Below, one piece after another: positions 10,480-21,975 of a stretch of 64,000 bases of DNA. Location: NCBI RefSeq assembly GCF_027595985.1, contig NC_073302.1:404238503-404302502 (forward strand). The letters run 5' to 3'. Numbering within the stretch: the first letter of the stretch is position 1; the number at the start of each line of letters is the position of its first letter. Both the position numbers and the translations under genes were made by a program. The notes below the pieces were generated by a model, which saw only the letters and a list, made by a program, of their open reading frames with translations, did not search any database and was not told the DNA's origin. Source of the stretch: Sorex araneus (taxonomy: Eukaryota > Chordata > Mammalia > Eulipotyphla > Soricidae).

Positions 10480-10695
10480 ATACTCACATTTCTTGAGGTC
10501 TTCTAATTTGCCAGGTCTGTCCATTAAGTCATAAACACATTTCAACCCTTCTTCATGATAGTTTTAGGAAAAGGGGCCCTAGCTTCCAAGTGAAGAGCAG
10601 AAATGTTAAGGAACTTATAGAGTCACCGAACTAGAAGATGTGATTAGGAGTCAAAGCAAGGACATGAGCACTTAGCCATTATGCTATCTGCCCCC
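10480..10695 (-). mobile_element. MIR element
   Basis: Reads as reverse-strand MIR: GCCAGGTCTGTCCATTAAG, the altered GAAACTGAG core near 10595, then GAGTCAAAGCAAGGACATGA and ATTATGCTATCTGCCCC, the complement of the MIR tRNA-like head. Confidence 0.7.
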
Positions 10696-10789
10696 TCATT
10701 TTCCATCCCTGTCAGCTCAGTTTCCATCGAATTCAATTTTCAAGGAAGGTCAGTTGACTGTATACCTAGCATTTAGAGAACTGGATGAG

Positions 10790-10850
10790 CAGGAGTAAGC
10801 CTTGTGCACTGATGGGTGTAGCCCCCAAACCAAAAAAAAAAAAAATTCTT
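10790..10850 (+). mobile_element. Sor A 3' fragment
   Basis: GAGCAGGAGTAAGCCTTGTGC, then GGGTGTAGCCCCCAAACC and A13. Only the last 60 bp remain. Confidence 0.6.
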
Positions 10851-10867
10851 TAAGTAGTTAAGATGGA

Positions 10868-11000
10868 TACTACTGGAAAGACAGCTCAAAGGGCTGGAGC
10901 ATATGCTTTGCATGCAGGACTCTCAGCATTGCTAGGGGTGACCCCTGAGCACCGTCTGGAGTTATTCCCCCAACCCCCACTGCCCCGCCTCCAACAAAAT
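10868..11000 (+). mobile_element. Sor A SINE, shortened
   Basis: AGGGCTGGAGCATATGCTTTG head and GTGACCCCTGAGCACCG body, with a C-rich 3' end. Confidence 0.65.
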
Positions 11001-11929
11001 ATTCAAGATAATTTACTTTTTTTTTAAGCACCATAAAAAAAATGCCAATACTCAGAAAGTCCAGCTTCAAGGAAAGGGAACAAAGAATCAACTCCGTGAG
11101 GGGGAGGGCAGGGAATCTACAGCTGATTTGCACCAGCCACACCCATTGTGGTTGAGTCTTCTCTGCGGTTTCTGAAGATGTAGGGTATAAAATGTTATTT
11201 CTGGGAGACCATTTTCAGCCTCCCAGAGATGCAGGGTAATTAGAAGGCTCTGTTAGATTAGAAGTGCCCGCAGTTTGAAACAACAGAATAAGATAAAATG
11301 GCAAAACCCTCTAGCCAATGTGTAAAAACATGGCTCACCGTTTTTCTCATTCATTTTCCCAATCCAAATTCACCAAACTCTGTTGAAGCTTCATCCTCTC
11401 ACCAAGTGGTTCTCCCCTCAGTCAGTGCCCGCTGGCTCCAGGCTTTAATTGAATAGGTCAGAAAAGAACAATCAGTGGACCAACCACCAGAGACCTTTCG
11501 AAAACCTCAGCACGTGGAAAAATTCTGCAATAAGGCTCTTGGGGGAGGGTGATGTGACCGTTATACACTCAAGGGCAATGATTCCAAGGACTGCTTCAAA
11601 AAGGATTTGCAGAAAGCCCTTTGGAAGGAGAACATGAGCAACTCAGAGCCCATGACATGTTACAAGGACAAACCCGGCTGCACAGAGATTCAGACCAGCA
11701 TTGAATGACTTATTTATTCAGTCCTGCTCTCTGCAAACCTGGGAAACGATGACATCTTTTAAATTGCCTCCCCTGAGCTCTGCCAGTTGCATCACAGGGC
11801 ATGGGAAATGTTCACCAATGTTTGGGGCAGGGGAAAGTGGAATGTTTTACAAAGTGAAGATCACAGTCTATACACAGGTTTCCAGTAGAGTTTGCAAACT
11901 GCCCCTGTGTCGCACAGTCTCTAGACTTG
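11001..11929. other. single-copy DNA, no gene seen
   Basis: Mixed-composition DNA with no SINE for about 0.9 kb. Frames of 62-81 codons have no recognisable motif. Confidence 0.45.
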
Positions 11930-12112
11930 GAAGCCCAAAGGGATAGTATAGTGGATAGTGTCGGCCTTGCATGTGGGCAACGCTGGTTCGATTCCCCAGC
12001 ATCTCATATGGTCCCCAGAGAACTGCCACGAGTAATCCTGAGTGAAGAGCCAGGAGTAACCCCTGAGCAATGCTGGATATGGCCCCAAAACACAAACAAA
12101 CAAACAAAAAAT
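11930..12112 (+). mobile_element. Sor A SINE with probable TSD
   Basis: AAGGGATAGTATAGTGGATAG head through GGATATGGCCCCAAAACAC and (CAAA)n. AGTCTCTAGACTT before the element and AGTCTCTAGGCTG after it look like a decayed TSD. Confidence 0.88.
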
Positions 12113-14187
12113 TAGTCTCTAGGCTGAAGGGCCAATAGCAGATCTGGAGAGGGAAGAAAACCCTGACTTTTATCCTCTTCCACCTACTGGTTCGACAAAT
12201 GTGTTTGAAGGGCTAAAGCCCTTCTGAGCCTGCAGGTGGAAAATTATTGCACATGCCATTTAGTCATTGTCTAGCTTCCTAATTTTACCCCTCCAAGCAA
12301 AGCTTTTTCTGACATTTTGTGGGGAATGTTTCTGTTCTGATCGCCACTAGCACAAGCATGCTGAATTATTTTTAGCCTCGCACAGCCTGCAGAATTCTCA
12401 CAGGCCCTGGGATTCCTTTGCATGGTAGTGACATGAAATAGGAAGGAAAAAAATATATAGTGGTAGCAGCATCTAAGTAACCAAAACACACGGAAAGGAA
12501 GCCTCGTGACAGGCTAGCTAGTGGGCAGGGCTGAGAACTAGGGTGAGACAAATGAGTGACAAATGTATAAAATTTAAGGAGCCTCTCCTCTGTGTTTGCA
12601 TGAGCTGAGAGTGAAGGCCCCCTTGTAGCTTCTACTCGAAGTATTACTTGCCTCTGCTTAGTCCAGGTCTGGCTCATGGCTTTACTGTCTCATTTTCCCA
12701 TTCCCATTCACTCAACTGACTGCCTAACATAGACACCGACTCTGTATTCCCACTGTTGACAATAGTCAAGAAAGAAGAGCTTTAGGAGGAGGAGTAGACT
12801 CATCATTGGTGGGATTACAGTGGGGGGTCCATTGAGGAATTTGGACACTTGTTGACTACCACTCACAGAGCAGATGCTAGAAGAGTTGGTGATGCTGACC
12901 TGTCCTGGGTAGCCCTGGACAGAGAGTCCAGATGACAGGCCATGACTAGGCCCTTGTTTCAGATGTATTCTCAGGTGTGTTTCCCAGGGAGATGGCTATC
13001 CTGTCTTCCTTCTGTGCCCTGGCTTGAGTGTCAGTGTTAAGGGGACTGATCTGAAGCCTTTCCATCTATTGCTGTCTTTCCAAATCAGTGGCAGAGCCAG
13101 AGAGAAAGAAAGTGGAAGTCTCTGGTTCCTGTATAGTCACATGTGGCTGACACAAATCAGGTTTTTCTAAATATAGGGATAGATTTATTTGTATATCTCA
13201 GGAAAATGGGGACTCTTGCATCTCTCTACCTTTGAGTCACATGCAGAAGAACATGGACACTTTCTCTACCTGACCACTTCCAGCACTCATTTCCCTGGGT
13301 GCCTTTAGACATTTACATCTCCTCCCCACCACTTCTTACCCCACCCCAGCTAGAACCTTCCATGGAGCTTACTGGAAAACCCAAGCACGCAGCTTTGTGG
13401 ATTTTTTAACAGGAGAAATTGATTCAGAGTGAGTAATGCTGGAATGAATAATGAAATCATGGATCCACAATCTTAACTTTGGCTTTCATTTAGCTGGAGC
13501 ATTTCCATGGTACCAGGGAAGAGCCCCCCCCCCTCCCAAGGTTCAGAACCATCTACAGTACCATGTAAACTCCATGGCAGTTTATGTTGTTTTTCACAAT
13601 ATCTGAAGAAAACATTCTCATTCCACAGAATTTTTACCAGCGTGATTCAGCTTTTGAAATCATTACAGACTAATCATCATTATGACATGATCATATTTCA
13701 ATTATCCCTTTGTGTAGTCTGGATACATTAAAGTAACTGTGAATTCTCTCCCCAAGAGAAGTTACTTAAAATCATAATGTGCATAAGATTTTGTTAAGCA
13801 TGTTGGGAAACAAGGGGATAAATACTAGAAACAGCCACAGAATCAGCAGATTCTCTCGTGCTCATTTGGAAACCCTAATCTTTTCTTATGATGTGGAACA
13901 AGGACTATAACTGAAAAATGGCACATTTGTTTGATTTTAATTTGTGTTTCTAAGTGCTCTGTGATGTAAAACCTAGCAAGCTGTTCCTTTCCAGGCCAAA
14001 TGTGGCCAATGAAGTGCATTTACCCAACTTCACAATATAATAGGCACTTTCCAATAATAGTTCCATATTATGAAAACCATCCAATGAAGGGAGTTTATCA
14101 GTAAAAGTATAGGTCTAATATGTTGGAGAAAAAGAAAAGCAGCCATTTTCTAAGAAGTTATCTTAGAGGAGAAATTTAAAAGAGCAA
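12113..14187. other. 2-kb single-copy block, no gene seen
   Basis: Free of young SINEs. A 101-codon minus-strand frame (12372-12677) and a 74-codon plus frame (13507-13731) carry no domain I recognise. AT-rich toward the right. Confidence 0.45.
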
Positions 14188-14356
14188 GAGGGTCCAGAGA
14201 GGTAGTACAGAGGTTAAGAGGCTTGTCTTGTTGCAGCTGATACTGGTTTGATTTTTAGCAACACATGGTCCCCTGAGCACTGCCAGGAGTGACTCCTGAA
14301 CACAGAACAAGGAAAGTTTCCTTAGCACCACGCCCCAAGACCCCTCAAAAATAAAC
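14188..14356 (+). mobile_element. Sor A SINE, old
   Basis: GGTCCAGAGAGGTAGTACAG head and CTGCCAGGAGTGACTCCTG body. It ends at CCCCTCAAAAATAAA. Confidence 0.85.
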
Positions 14357-14358
14357 AG

Positions 14359-14532
14359 CGGGGCCATGAGGATAGTACAACAGATAGGGTACTTGCCTTG
14401 CACACAGCCATCCTGAGTTTGATCCTTTGATTCTCATATGGTTCCCCAAGCACCCTTAGGAGTGATTCCTGAGCACAGAGTCAAGAGTAAACTCTGAAAG
14501 CCACCAAATGTGACCCTTCCAAAAAAAAAAGA
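14359..14532 (+). mobile_element. Sor A SINE
   Basis: GGGGCCATGAGGATAGTAC head, TACTTGCCTTGCACAC, then GAGTGATTCCTGAGCACAG and an A10 run. It sits directly after the previous copy in the same orientation. Confidence 0.88.
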
Positions 14533-14704
14533 AGAAGAAAGAAAATACAGGAACAAATTAAACTTTAAATACAGTACTGTTTATTTTAACAATGACATTA
14601 AAACCAACCACATATAAACTAACAGTTGATAATGGAATGATAATCATGAAATGGAAATGAATAAGAATGGGATGAATATTATGCCGTCATTAGAAACTGA
14701 TCCT

Positions 14705-14862
14705 GAGGGGCTGGAGAGATAATACAGCAGCCAATCCAAGTTTAATCCCCAGGACCCCAGATAGTCCCCTGAACAACACCAAGAGTGATCCCTGAGCACA
14801 GAGCCAGGAGTAAGCCAGAAGTAAGTCATGATCACCAATGGGGTGCAGAAAAAAAATCTTAA
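14705..14862 (+). mobile_element. Sor A SINE, shortened head
   Basis: AGGGGCTGGAGAGATAATAC is followed at once by the B-box region, so the TTGCCTTGC segment is missing. The body ends at GGGGTGCAG plus A7. Confidence 0.8.
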
Positions 14863-14927
14863 TATTTCCAGCTGTAAAAATATAAAAATTATGCTAAAAA
14901 TGTCCTTTGTGATTCCAACAGTATAAA

Positions 14928-15292
14928 TAAGCACACATTGGCTGCAACTTGGATGGCAGTGGAAGGCATCATGTTAAGCAACATAAGTCAGAGAGAGAAG
15001 AAAAAATACTGGATGGATGATTTCACTCATTTGTAGGATAGAGAGAAACAAAACAAGGGAATAGACAATATCAAATTATAACAAAGCTTTGGTCTTTGAT
15101 TGCAAAGCTGAAATCACCAAGCAGTAGGAAGAGGAGGACTAGAAGTGACATAAGGACAGTGGTGGGAGCCTTGGGCACTTAAGTGGTAATGAAGCACAGA
15201 ACTTTATATATCAAAGCCACCAGTGTTAGCATTATTGTAGCCATGTTGCCTAAACTACAATTTGTTTTAGAAATCATATGCAAATAAAGCAA
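14928..15292 (+). mobile_element. L1 3' part, older subfamily
   Basis: CATCATGTTAAGCAACATAA and CACTCATTTGTAGGATAGAG are the end of ORF2. The 3' UTR ends near CAAATAAAGC at 15283. Too diverged for a long open frame. Confidence 0.75.
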
Positions 15293-18200
15293 GTGCACAG
15301 GAAGTATGGAATAGAAAGAAAACGGGTTGTATGTCAAGGTGATTGGCCTGTGGATAATTATTCTTCATAATCATTTCTTTTGTAGCTATTATCATGTGAT
15401 TGTATAATGAGCAAAATTGGAAAGGAAAAGAAAACAACTCAAGTGGAATATTTCCTATGCTGGGCAGAATAAAATCAGTGATACTTGGGATCAGTCCCCC
15501 TTCTTCCTTGCTCCTTCAAAGCCACCTATAATCTTCACCTCACTCTGGGTCATAGGAAGGCTCCTTGCCAAAGGTTGCAGTTTAGTGGAATTTTCCATCT
15601 CTTTTGATAACAAATCAAAGACTGCGTTTGAATCCAGGTTTTCTGTGACATGTATTGCATTCAAAATCTGACAGAAAATGATGCATTTTTTTCTTTCTCT
15701 CTTTTCTCTCTCTCTCCCTTTCTGCAGTTCTGCTAAGCCAATATTCTCTAGAATGAGCACAAAACAAGTCAAATAACAGCTAAACAAATCAAACAACAGC
15801 TTTTGTACATCAACATCCAAAAGGAAGATGCTTGGGAAAGATCAGAGTACAGAGATGGATACGGACAAGAGTGAAGCACCCTCTCGTGAAAGCAACTTCT
15901 AAATCTAGATGGGCAGAGATGGGAGTGTTTTCTGGAAAGAGATACAATCATGGATCAAACACCACCAGCTCATTGGAAACTGTCATTGAATAAGATCAGA
16001 TAACATTCATGAGAAATCATATTCAGGAAATACATTGGGAAAGAGAAATACACTTGTGCTAGCATTAACGTGTAAAATAATGTATGTACTGAGGTTTGTA
16101 AACTGTCCTTTTTTAATCAAACTGAAAACAAAAGCTTTAATCTTTCAACGTCATTTTTAAAAAAGGCAGTCTATCTAAATTATTACGATCTCAGTAAAGC
16201 ACCATTTGTTAAGCAAGTATCTTAGAAAATGCCTCTGAATGTTTGTTTTCACAGGATCCTCGCTATCTGGGTCCCCATCTCTGCCATTCATTTCACCATG
16301 TAATTAGTTACAGCCACTCTGTTAAGAGATGGACTGGTACAAACTTTTTACCAAGTCTTTGTTCAGTTTAATCTGTCCGTACAAGTTATTACTGAGAAAG
16401 TGTTTTTGACACATACTACTACTCCATTCAGCTGTATATTACAGGAAGTACATCTTTACACCATAGGATCCTGAGCAACATAGAATTCCTTGTCTTTCAG
16501 GAAATAATGCCAAGGAATACTGAAAAATCTAGAAAGCTCATTTTCACCATGGATGCTCACATGTAATATATAGGCTTCTATCAAATAAACACTTTTTCTA
16601 ATTCTCCCTAGTATATGCATAGGAATTTAATACACTTTATAAATAGGTATCTAAGATATCTCCTTTTCCCCTTCTATTTCTTTATCATACATGCCATCAG
16701 AAATTTATATCCTTTTATTTACTAACATCATTTTTGTTTTTTTAAAAAAATGTTCCATTAATCCTATTTCTAAATGATAGTAAATGGTACTAGCAAAAAT
16801 AATAATTTAATAGCCTTAGAAATAAATGAATATATACTTATACAGGTCAAAGAAACTTGGTAAGAGTAAGTTGACTTTTTGTTTACTAATGTTGATTTCA
16901 AAAAATACTCAGATTATTGGGGTCGGTTAGCATTTGAAAGTAGTTATAACTGATCAGTTGTCTTCAGTGATCTTCCACTCCCAGGCTTCCCCATGCCCCA
17001 TCATCCTCACTACATATCCTACAATACACAACAGCAGAAAATATTTCATTGTGAAGTAGCCAATAGCTTGAGAATGAACACAAGCTAAACTGTACATGCA
17101 GAAATTATCAGTGTTAAGTCAAATCACGTTCTTTACTTGAGCAAAAAATACAAGCATACAGAATGCTTTCATTCATAGACTCAAAAATAAGATCAACTTA
17201 GCAAATAATATCAGATAGAGGATAAGACAGGAAGGTGGATTTCTCTTACCCTCTATTTTTTAGGACAGCACACCAAATTTAGCTAAATGCTTCTGGTATT
17301 GACCATCTTTTCACCAAAAATTAAATGATGTTTCAAATGACTGAAAGTCTATTACAGGTATGCTTCAATAAGTTAAACACAATTCAGAGATTTTCTTTTT
17401 GAAAAACATGCGAATACTTATTATCTCTAACTGAAGTATTAACCATTCTGGGAGTTATTTGTTGCTTTAAATATTAGCTCTCCCACTATATTCAAAACAC
17501 CCTCCTTACTAGATTTAATTACACACAACTTTTCAAGAATCCATATTTTATTTAAAGAAAGGTACCTTTCCACTTTATCTACAACAAAAATAAAAGGTGT
17601 TGACTTTCCTAATCCATACAAATTGTGGATTCCATTGGGAGTCCCATAATAGTGAACTAATAGTGAACTTGCAAAATATGAAAAAGTGCTTCCTATCTAC
17701 ATGAAAACACTTTTTAAAAGTTTCTTTTCCCATTAAACCTAAGTGTAATTTAACATGCCACAGTGCTCTGAAGATGGGTCATTGATGATGTACCATTTGT
17801 ACATAGATAATACACATGTAAATCACTAAATGTTAAGTATAAGAAGTTGTTTTTATCTTTTTTAAGAAAAATAAATAAAGTGACTCCCTTTCTCATTCTG
17901 TTCTGTTATATTGCGTCCAAAAGTTGTGTGTAATTTTTTTAAGGTCCAGGAAATGTAAAGAAATTTGTTGGAATATCTGAATTTCTGTAAAAATAAAAAT
18001 AAGATTTTGTTACTTAAAAATTGTGTGGTGGTATGGTACATATTTTGTGCATTCAGTATATGTCCAGTGATCCAGAGACAGATGATGATGTGACCAAAAG
18101 AACTATTTTCAGAAAATCCCTTTGCTGCCAAGTTCTATATTTGCCAATAGCAGGCATTGATTAGCTATGCGGGAAGAATTCATGTAGAAGGCATGATTAA

Positions 18201-18420
18201 CATCCCCAAAGACTCTACTAGCCAAATATAGACATACCTTCAAGCTAATTTTCATATTCTCAGTGGAATGAAATTGATAATTAATAGCCAGACTCTTCAA
18301 ATAAAATTCAACCTAATATATCCAATGAATTGTTCAATGTCCACTTTGCAAATTGAAAATAGGTGTATATTCCACAGTATTAAGCAGTCTTTTGGCAATG
18401 ATTCATCTTAACTATGTGTT
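15293..18420. other. 3.1-kb SINE-free AT-rich block
   Basis: The longest stretch of the window with no SINE or L1 that I can see. It contains several AATAAA motifs (for example near 16584 and 17875) and is AT-rich like many 3' UTRs or conserved intergenic blocks. No coding frame of note was seen: the 109-codon minus frame at 15491-15820 partly runs through a CT tract. Confidence 0.5.
15667..15727 (+). other. predicted 3' splice acceptor
   Basis: A CTGAC branch-point-like motif at 15668-15672 is followed by a pyrimidine tract from about 15686 and by TTTCTGCAG ending at 15727. Any exon would begin at 15728. All three frames after it meet stops within 16 codons, so it would have to be a terminal or non-coding exon. 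The tract could equally be a chance CT microsatellite. Confidence 0.3.
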
Positions 18421-18424
18421 GTCT

Positions 18425-18612
18425 GGGTAGCAAGTCAATGCCAGCTCCTTCATTTACTGATAACTGTGGCCAGCTCAAAGCGTCTGTGTCCTCATCTACA
18501 AAATAGACACAGGTCATTTTGTGTCTATAACACCTGACTCCATGGTGTTGTCCTGCAGGTATAAAATGAGTTCTAGCATTGTGCTTGGCAGGTAGGAGAC
18601 AGTCAATAAATA
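18425..18612 (+). mobile_element. MIR element
   Basis: CAGCTCCTTCATTTACTG, CTCATCTACAAAATAGACAC, GGTATAAAATGAG and GTGCTTGGCAGGTAGGAG, then CAATAAATAATAAT, follow the MIR consensus order. Confidence 0.75.
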
Positions 18613-18668
18613 ATAATTTCTTCCCCATCTACTCTATGCAAGACACTGAAGAAAGAAACAAAATATAG

Positions 18669-18838
18669 GGTCCAGAGAGATAATACACCAGGCAGGGCAC
18701 TTGCCTTACACATGGCCCATCTAGGTTCAATCCCCGGCACCCCATATGACCCCCCTGAGCACTGAAGGAGTGATCCCTGAGCACAGACCCAGGATGAGCA
18801 CCACCAGGTGTGAGCCCCCAAACAAATAAGAAACAAAA
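18669..18838 (+). mobile_element. Sor A SINE
   Basis: GGGTCCAGAGAGATAATACAC head and ACTTGCCTTACACATGGCCC. The 3' body is partly deleted before GGTGTGAGCCCCCAAACAA. Confidence 0.88.
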
Positions 18839-18904
18839 TATAACCTCTGCTCTCAAAATTCTATCCATAATTGGTGAGGGGATAGATAGGGGTAATTCAG
18901 CCAT

Positions 18905-19060
18905 GTCTGCAGTGCTCAGGGGCCACTCCTGACTCTATGTTCATGAGTGACTCCTGGCCCTACTCAGGGACCATAGGTGGTGCCAGGGATGGAAATGGGA
19001 TTGGTTGTATTCATGCAATTCAAGAGCTTTACATCCTATACTACCTCTCTGGCCACCAAG
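18905..19060 (-). mobile_element. Sor A SINE, old
   Basis: Inverted body CCACTCCTGACTCTATGTTC and head ending TGGCCAGAGAGGTAGTATAG at 19060. Confidence 0.75.
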
Positions 19061-19084
19061 ATTTTACTTGTCCAGTTTTGTTTT

Positions 19085-19168
19085 ATTTTTTGCGACATCA
19101 GGAACTGGAATCTAGGACCTTACAGGCAAAGCAAGAGCTCCATAACTGAGCCCCTTCCTTGCCCCCTG
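19085..19168 (-). mobile_element. Ala-like (ID-like) SINE
   Basis: Minus strand: CAGTTATGGAGCTCTTGC, TTTGCCTGTAAGGTCCTAG. Diverged relative of the copy at 55138. Confidence 0.5.
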
Positions 19169-19329
19169 CTGTAGATCAGTAGAGTGACATTTATAACTAA
19201 AGATTGGAAACTCAGGTGATGACAGGGGCCAATCAGATTAAATGAGCCAAGCAAAGCTGAGTAGGAGAAATCATTGGAAAGAGTTGGGACAGTGGAGCAC
19301 TGGAGAATAGTGACTCAAAAACATTGACT

Positions 19330-19455
19330 CCAGGGCCAGAGTGATATAGTACAGCAGATGGGGTGCTCACCTTGCCAGTTGTACCTTCTATGGCCCTCAA
19401 GCTCAACAGGAGTGATCCCTGAGTATCTCTGAGTGTGGCACAGAAACAAAAAATA
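19330..19455 (+). mobile_element. Sor A SINE, internally deleted
   Basis: CAGGGCCAGAGTGATATAG head, then AACAGGAGTGATCCCTGAG, ending CACAGAAACAAAAAA. Confidence 0.78.
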
Positions 19456-20125
19456 CTGAGTCCCTATTATATGCAAGAGCTGTTTGAACCCTGCATACAT
19501 AGTGGTAAGCCAGACAAAATAAAATCCCTATTCACACTGGTTCCATTTCTAGCAGGAAAAGAGACGATAAACAGAAGAGATCAGTCAATATCCAGAGACT
19601 CAGAGTCTACTGATGTGCTGGAGAAATGTGGAGGCTATGTGGGGGTTGTCGGGGAGCCTGGGGCAGGGGGAAAGTCCAAGGAACTCGGGATTAGTCAAAG
19701 AAATCAGTCCCCTTCTCCACTCAGGTTCAAGCTCTTGTCTCTCTGTCGCAGAAAAAAATTCCAGAGAAGACAGCTAGTAAAGCTGTTTCATCTAGGAAAT
19801 GTGAGAGAAGAGAAAGAGAGATGAGAGGACCCCATAAAATAAAAAAAAGGAAATTAGCTCCCCACCAGCACCACCACCAAGTTGGAAGGGACAGGTCACA
19901 CCAGAGTAGAGTGAGGGCACCATGAAGTAAAGGCTCAGAGCTGCTCAACCAAAGCAACGGGATGGGGGATCTGCTTTGGGAAGCTGAGGGTAGAGGGTTC
20001 TTTTCCTTTCGGGTAATTGCTAGGGAGCTGTCAAGAAAAAGGCTTTCAGCACTGCAGGTCTCTGCCAGACAGGTCTGTTTTTCTTCCTGAGCTGGCACCA
20101 GGGACTCCTTCTCAGAATGCATCTT
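19456..20125. other. single-copy DNA, no gene seen
   Basis: Overlapping frames of 129 (+) and 131 (-) codons cross this stretch, but neither has a domain I recognise, and each would need to ignore the other. Confidence 0.4.
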
Positions 20126-20205
20126 GTCTCTCCAAAGGTTTTTGGTTCTTTTTTTGAACGGCCAAAGTTCCTACCTAACTGCTACCTCACAAGAAAATTC
20201 TCTCC
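20126..20205 (+). repeat. 80-bp direct duplication, left copy
   Basis: GTCTCTCCAAAGGTTT, CCAAAGTTCCTACCTAACTG and CTCACAAG recur at 20428-20460 and 20657-20709, where a Sor A SINE splits the second copy. The two copies flank the L1 tail at 20206-20427. Confidence 0.85.
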
Positions 20206-20427
20206 AAGAATAAAGTGAAGATCATTGGCCACTCAGGTGCGGGGAGGTGGGGGGGGAGGGGGGTATATTGGGGTTCTTGGTGGGGCAAAGGTGCACTGGT
20301 GAAGGGATGGGGGTTTGATCATTATATGACTGAGACTTAAACCTGAAAGCTTTGTAACTTTTGTCATGGTGATTCAATTAAATAAAATTTTTTTTTAAAA
20401 AAAAAAAGAAAGAAAAGAAAAAGAAAA
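20206..20427 (+). mobile_element. L1 3' end
   Basis: CACTGGTGAAGGGATGGGG, CTGAGACTTAAACCTGAAAGC, GTCATGGTGATTCAATTAAA and an A/GA-rich tail. Only the final 0.2 kb of the L1 is present. Confidence 0.88.
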
Positions 20428-20474
20428 GTCTCTCCAAAGGTTTCTTTTTTTTTTTTTTAAGAACTGCCAAAAGT

Positions 20475-20656
20475 CGGGTCTGGAGCGATAGCACAGCGGG
20501 TAGACATTTGCCTTGCACATGGCCGACCCAGGTTCGATTCCCAGCATCCCATATGGTCCCCTGAGCACCGCCAGGGGTAATTCCTGAGTGCAGAGCCAGG
20601 AAGAACCCCTGTGCATCGCCAGGTGTGACCCAAAAAGCAAAACAAAACAACAAAAA
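20475..20656 (+). mobile_element. Sor A SINE with TSD
   Basis: Near-consensus copy with a perfect 16-bp TSD AAGAACTGCCAAAAGT at 20459-20474 and 20657-20672. It interrupts the right copy of the 80-bp duplication and so postdates it. Confidence 0.95.
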
Positions 20657-20764
20657 AAGAACTGCCAAAAGTTCCTACCTGACTGCTCCCTCACAAGGAA
20701 AGTCTTCCTTTTTAGCAGGTCCGACTTTAGGGGGAGAAACTCCAAACAATAATAGTGAGTTTTG

Positions 20765-21000
20765 TTGAAATATTGAATGTAATCAAAGTAAAGTGAAAGT
20801 AAAGTGAAATTTATCAGTTACACAGGCGGAAGGGGGTGGGGGGCTAGGGATGGGGGGCGGGGTGGAGCTATACTGTGATTCTTGGTGGTGGAATATGTGC
20901 ACTGGTGAAGGGATAGGTGTTCGAGCATTGTATAACTGAGACTTAAACCTGAAAACTTTGTAACTTTCCACATGGTAACTCAATAAAATTTTTTTTAAAA
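20765..21000 (+). mobile_element. L1 3' end
   Basis: AATATTGAATGTAATCAAAG, AAATTTATCAGTTACACAGG, then CTGAGACTTAAACCTGAAAAC and AATAAAATTTT. Same 3' UTR variant as the minus-strand copy at 62560-62835. Confidence 0.9.
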
Positions 21001-21012
21001 AAAGTGAGACCT

Positions 21013-21169
21013 AGGGGCTGGAGTGATAACACAGCGGGGAGGGCATTTGCCTTGCATGCGGCCAGCCCAGGTTTGATCCCCAGTATCCCATATGGTCTCC
21101 AGAGTACAGAGTACAGAGCCAGGAGTAACCCCTGAGCATCGCTAGATGTCACCCAGAAAGAAAAAAATT
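21013..21169 (+). mobile_element. Sor A SINE with TSD
   Basis: AGGGGCTGGAGTGATAACAC head. AAGTGAGACCT flanks it at 21002-21012 and 21170-21180. A short GAGTACA duplication replaces part of the centre. Confidence 0.92.
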
Positions 21170-21180
21170 AAGTGAGACCT

Positions 21181-21544
21181 GAATGATGAAGAAGGAGCCA
21201 ATCACAGGAAGAGTGGAAGGAGGGAGGGATGAAAAGACGGGAGGTAAGGAAAGAGGAAGAGGCAAGGAGGGCTATCCACAACAGGCATCACTTTAGGGCT
21301 CTAATTTCAATATTTGTGGACCAAAATGACATCAGGAAAGGTAGAGCCAGGAACAGCTGCAGACTTTATAGGCAAGGTGGTTTCTATGTTGTTGTTGTGT
21401 TGTAATGGAGATTGCTCTCAGCAGTTCTGGGGAAGCATGCAGTGCATGATCAACCTTGGGGTTTCCCATATGTGAAACATATGACCCGCTTTTTGCACCA
21501 TTGAAACCCTTTATACAGACCCCCAGCATTTGTACATTTTGTTT
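21181..21544. other. single-copy DNA
   Basis: Purine-rich at the left end. No gene or repeat was recognised. Confidence 0.4.
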
Positions 21545-21682
21545 CATTTTATTTTATTTGGGTGGCACATTTGGTGGTGCTCAGGGGCAACTCCCAGTTC
21601 CGTGGCCAGAAATTACTCCCTGCAGTGCTTGGGAGACCATAGAACCAGGGCCCCAGCATGCTGAGTATCCACTTCAGCCCCA
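21545..21682 (-). mobile_element. Sor A SINE, old
   Basis: Inverted: GGTGGTGCTCAGGGGCAACTC and CTTGGGAGACCATAG, with a worn head GGGGCTGAAGTGGATACTC. Confidence 0.68.
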
Positions 21683-21915
21683 ATTTGTTCATTTTTGAAG
21701 AGCAATAAAAGGTCATTTTCTGGTCTTAAACTGACAATGACGCAAAATTTTTTACATTTTTGACAGATTGTTCTTGGCTTCTGCTTCTAGCTCTATATAC
21801 TACATACACTTAGAAATGTTCCTTACATAATACCACCAGGTCTGGGATAAATTACATTGAGCTTGTTTTTAATACACAGTTTAGCTGGCAAGAAATTAAG
21901 AGAAATCCCAATGGC

Positions 21916-21916
<1 letters not shown>

Positions 21917-21973
<57 letters not shown>
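21917..21973. repeat. (GA)28 microsatellite
   Basis: Pure GA run. Unlike the run at 6631, its flanks do not look like L1. Confidence 0.97.

Positions 21974-21975
<2 letters not shown>

Noticed and set aside
19435-20122. Opposed frames of 129 and 131 codons
   Set aside because: They overlap on opposite strands, have no domain, and no splice or promoter signal supports either.
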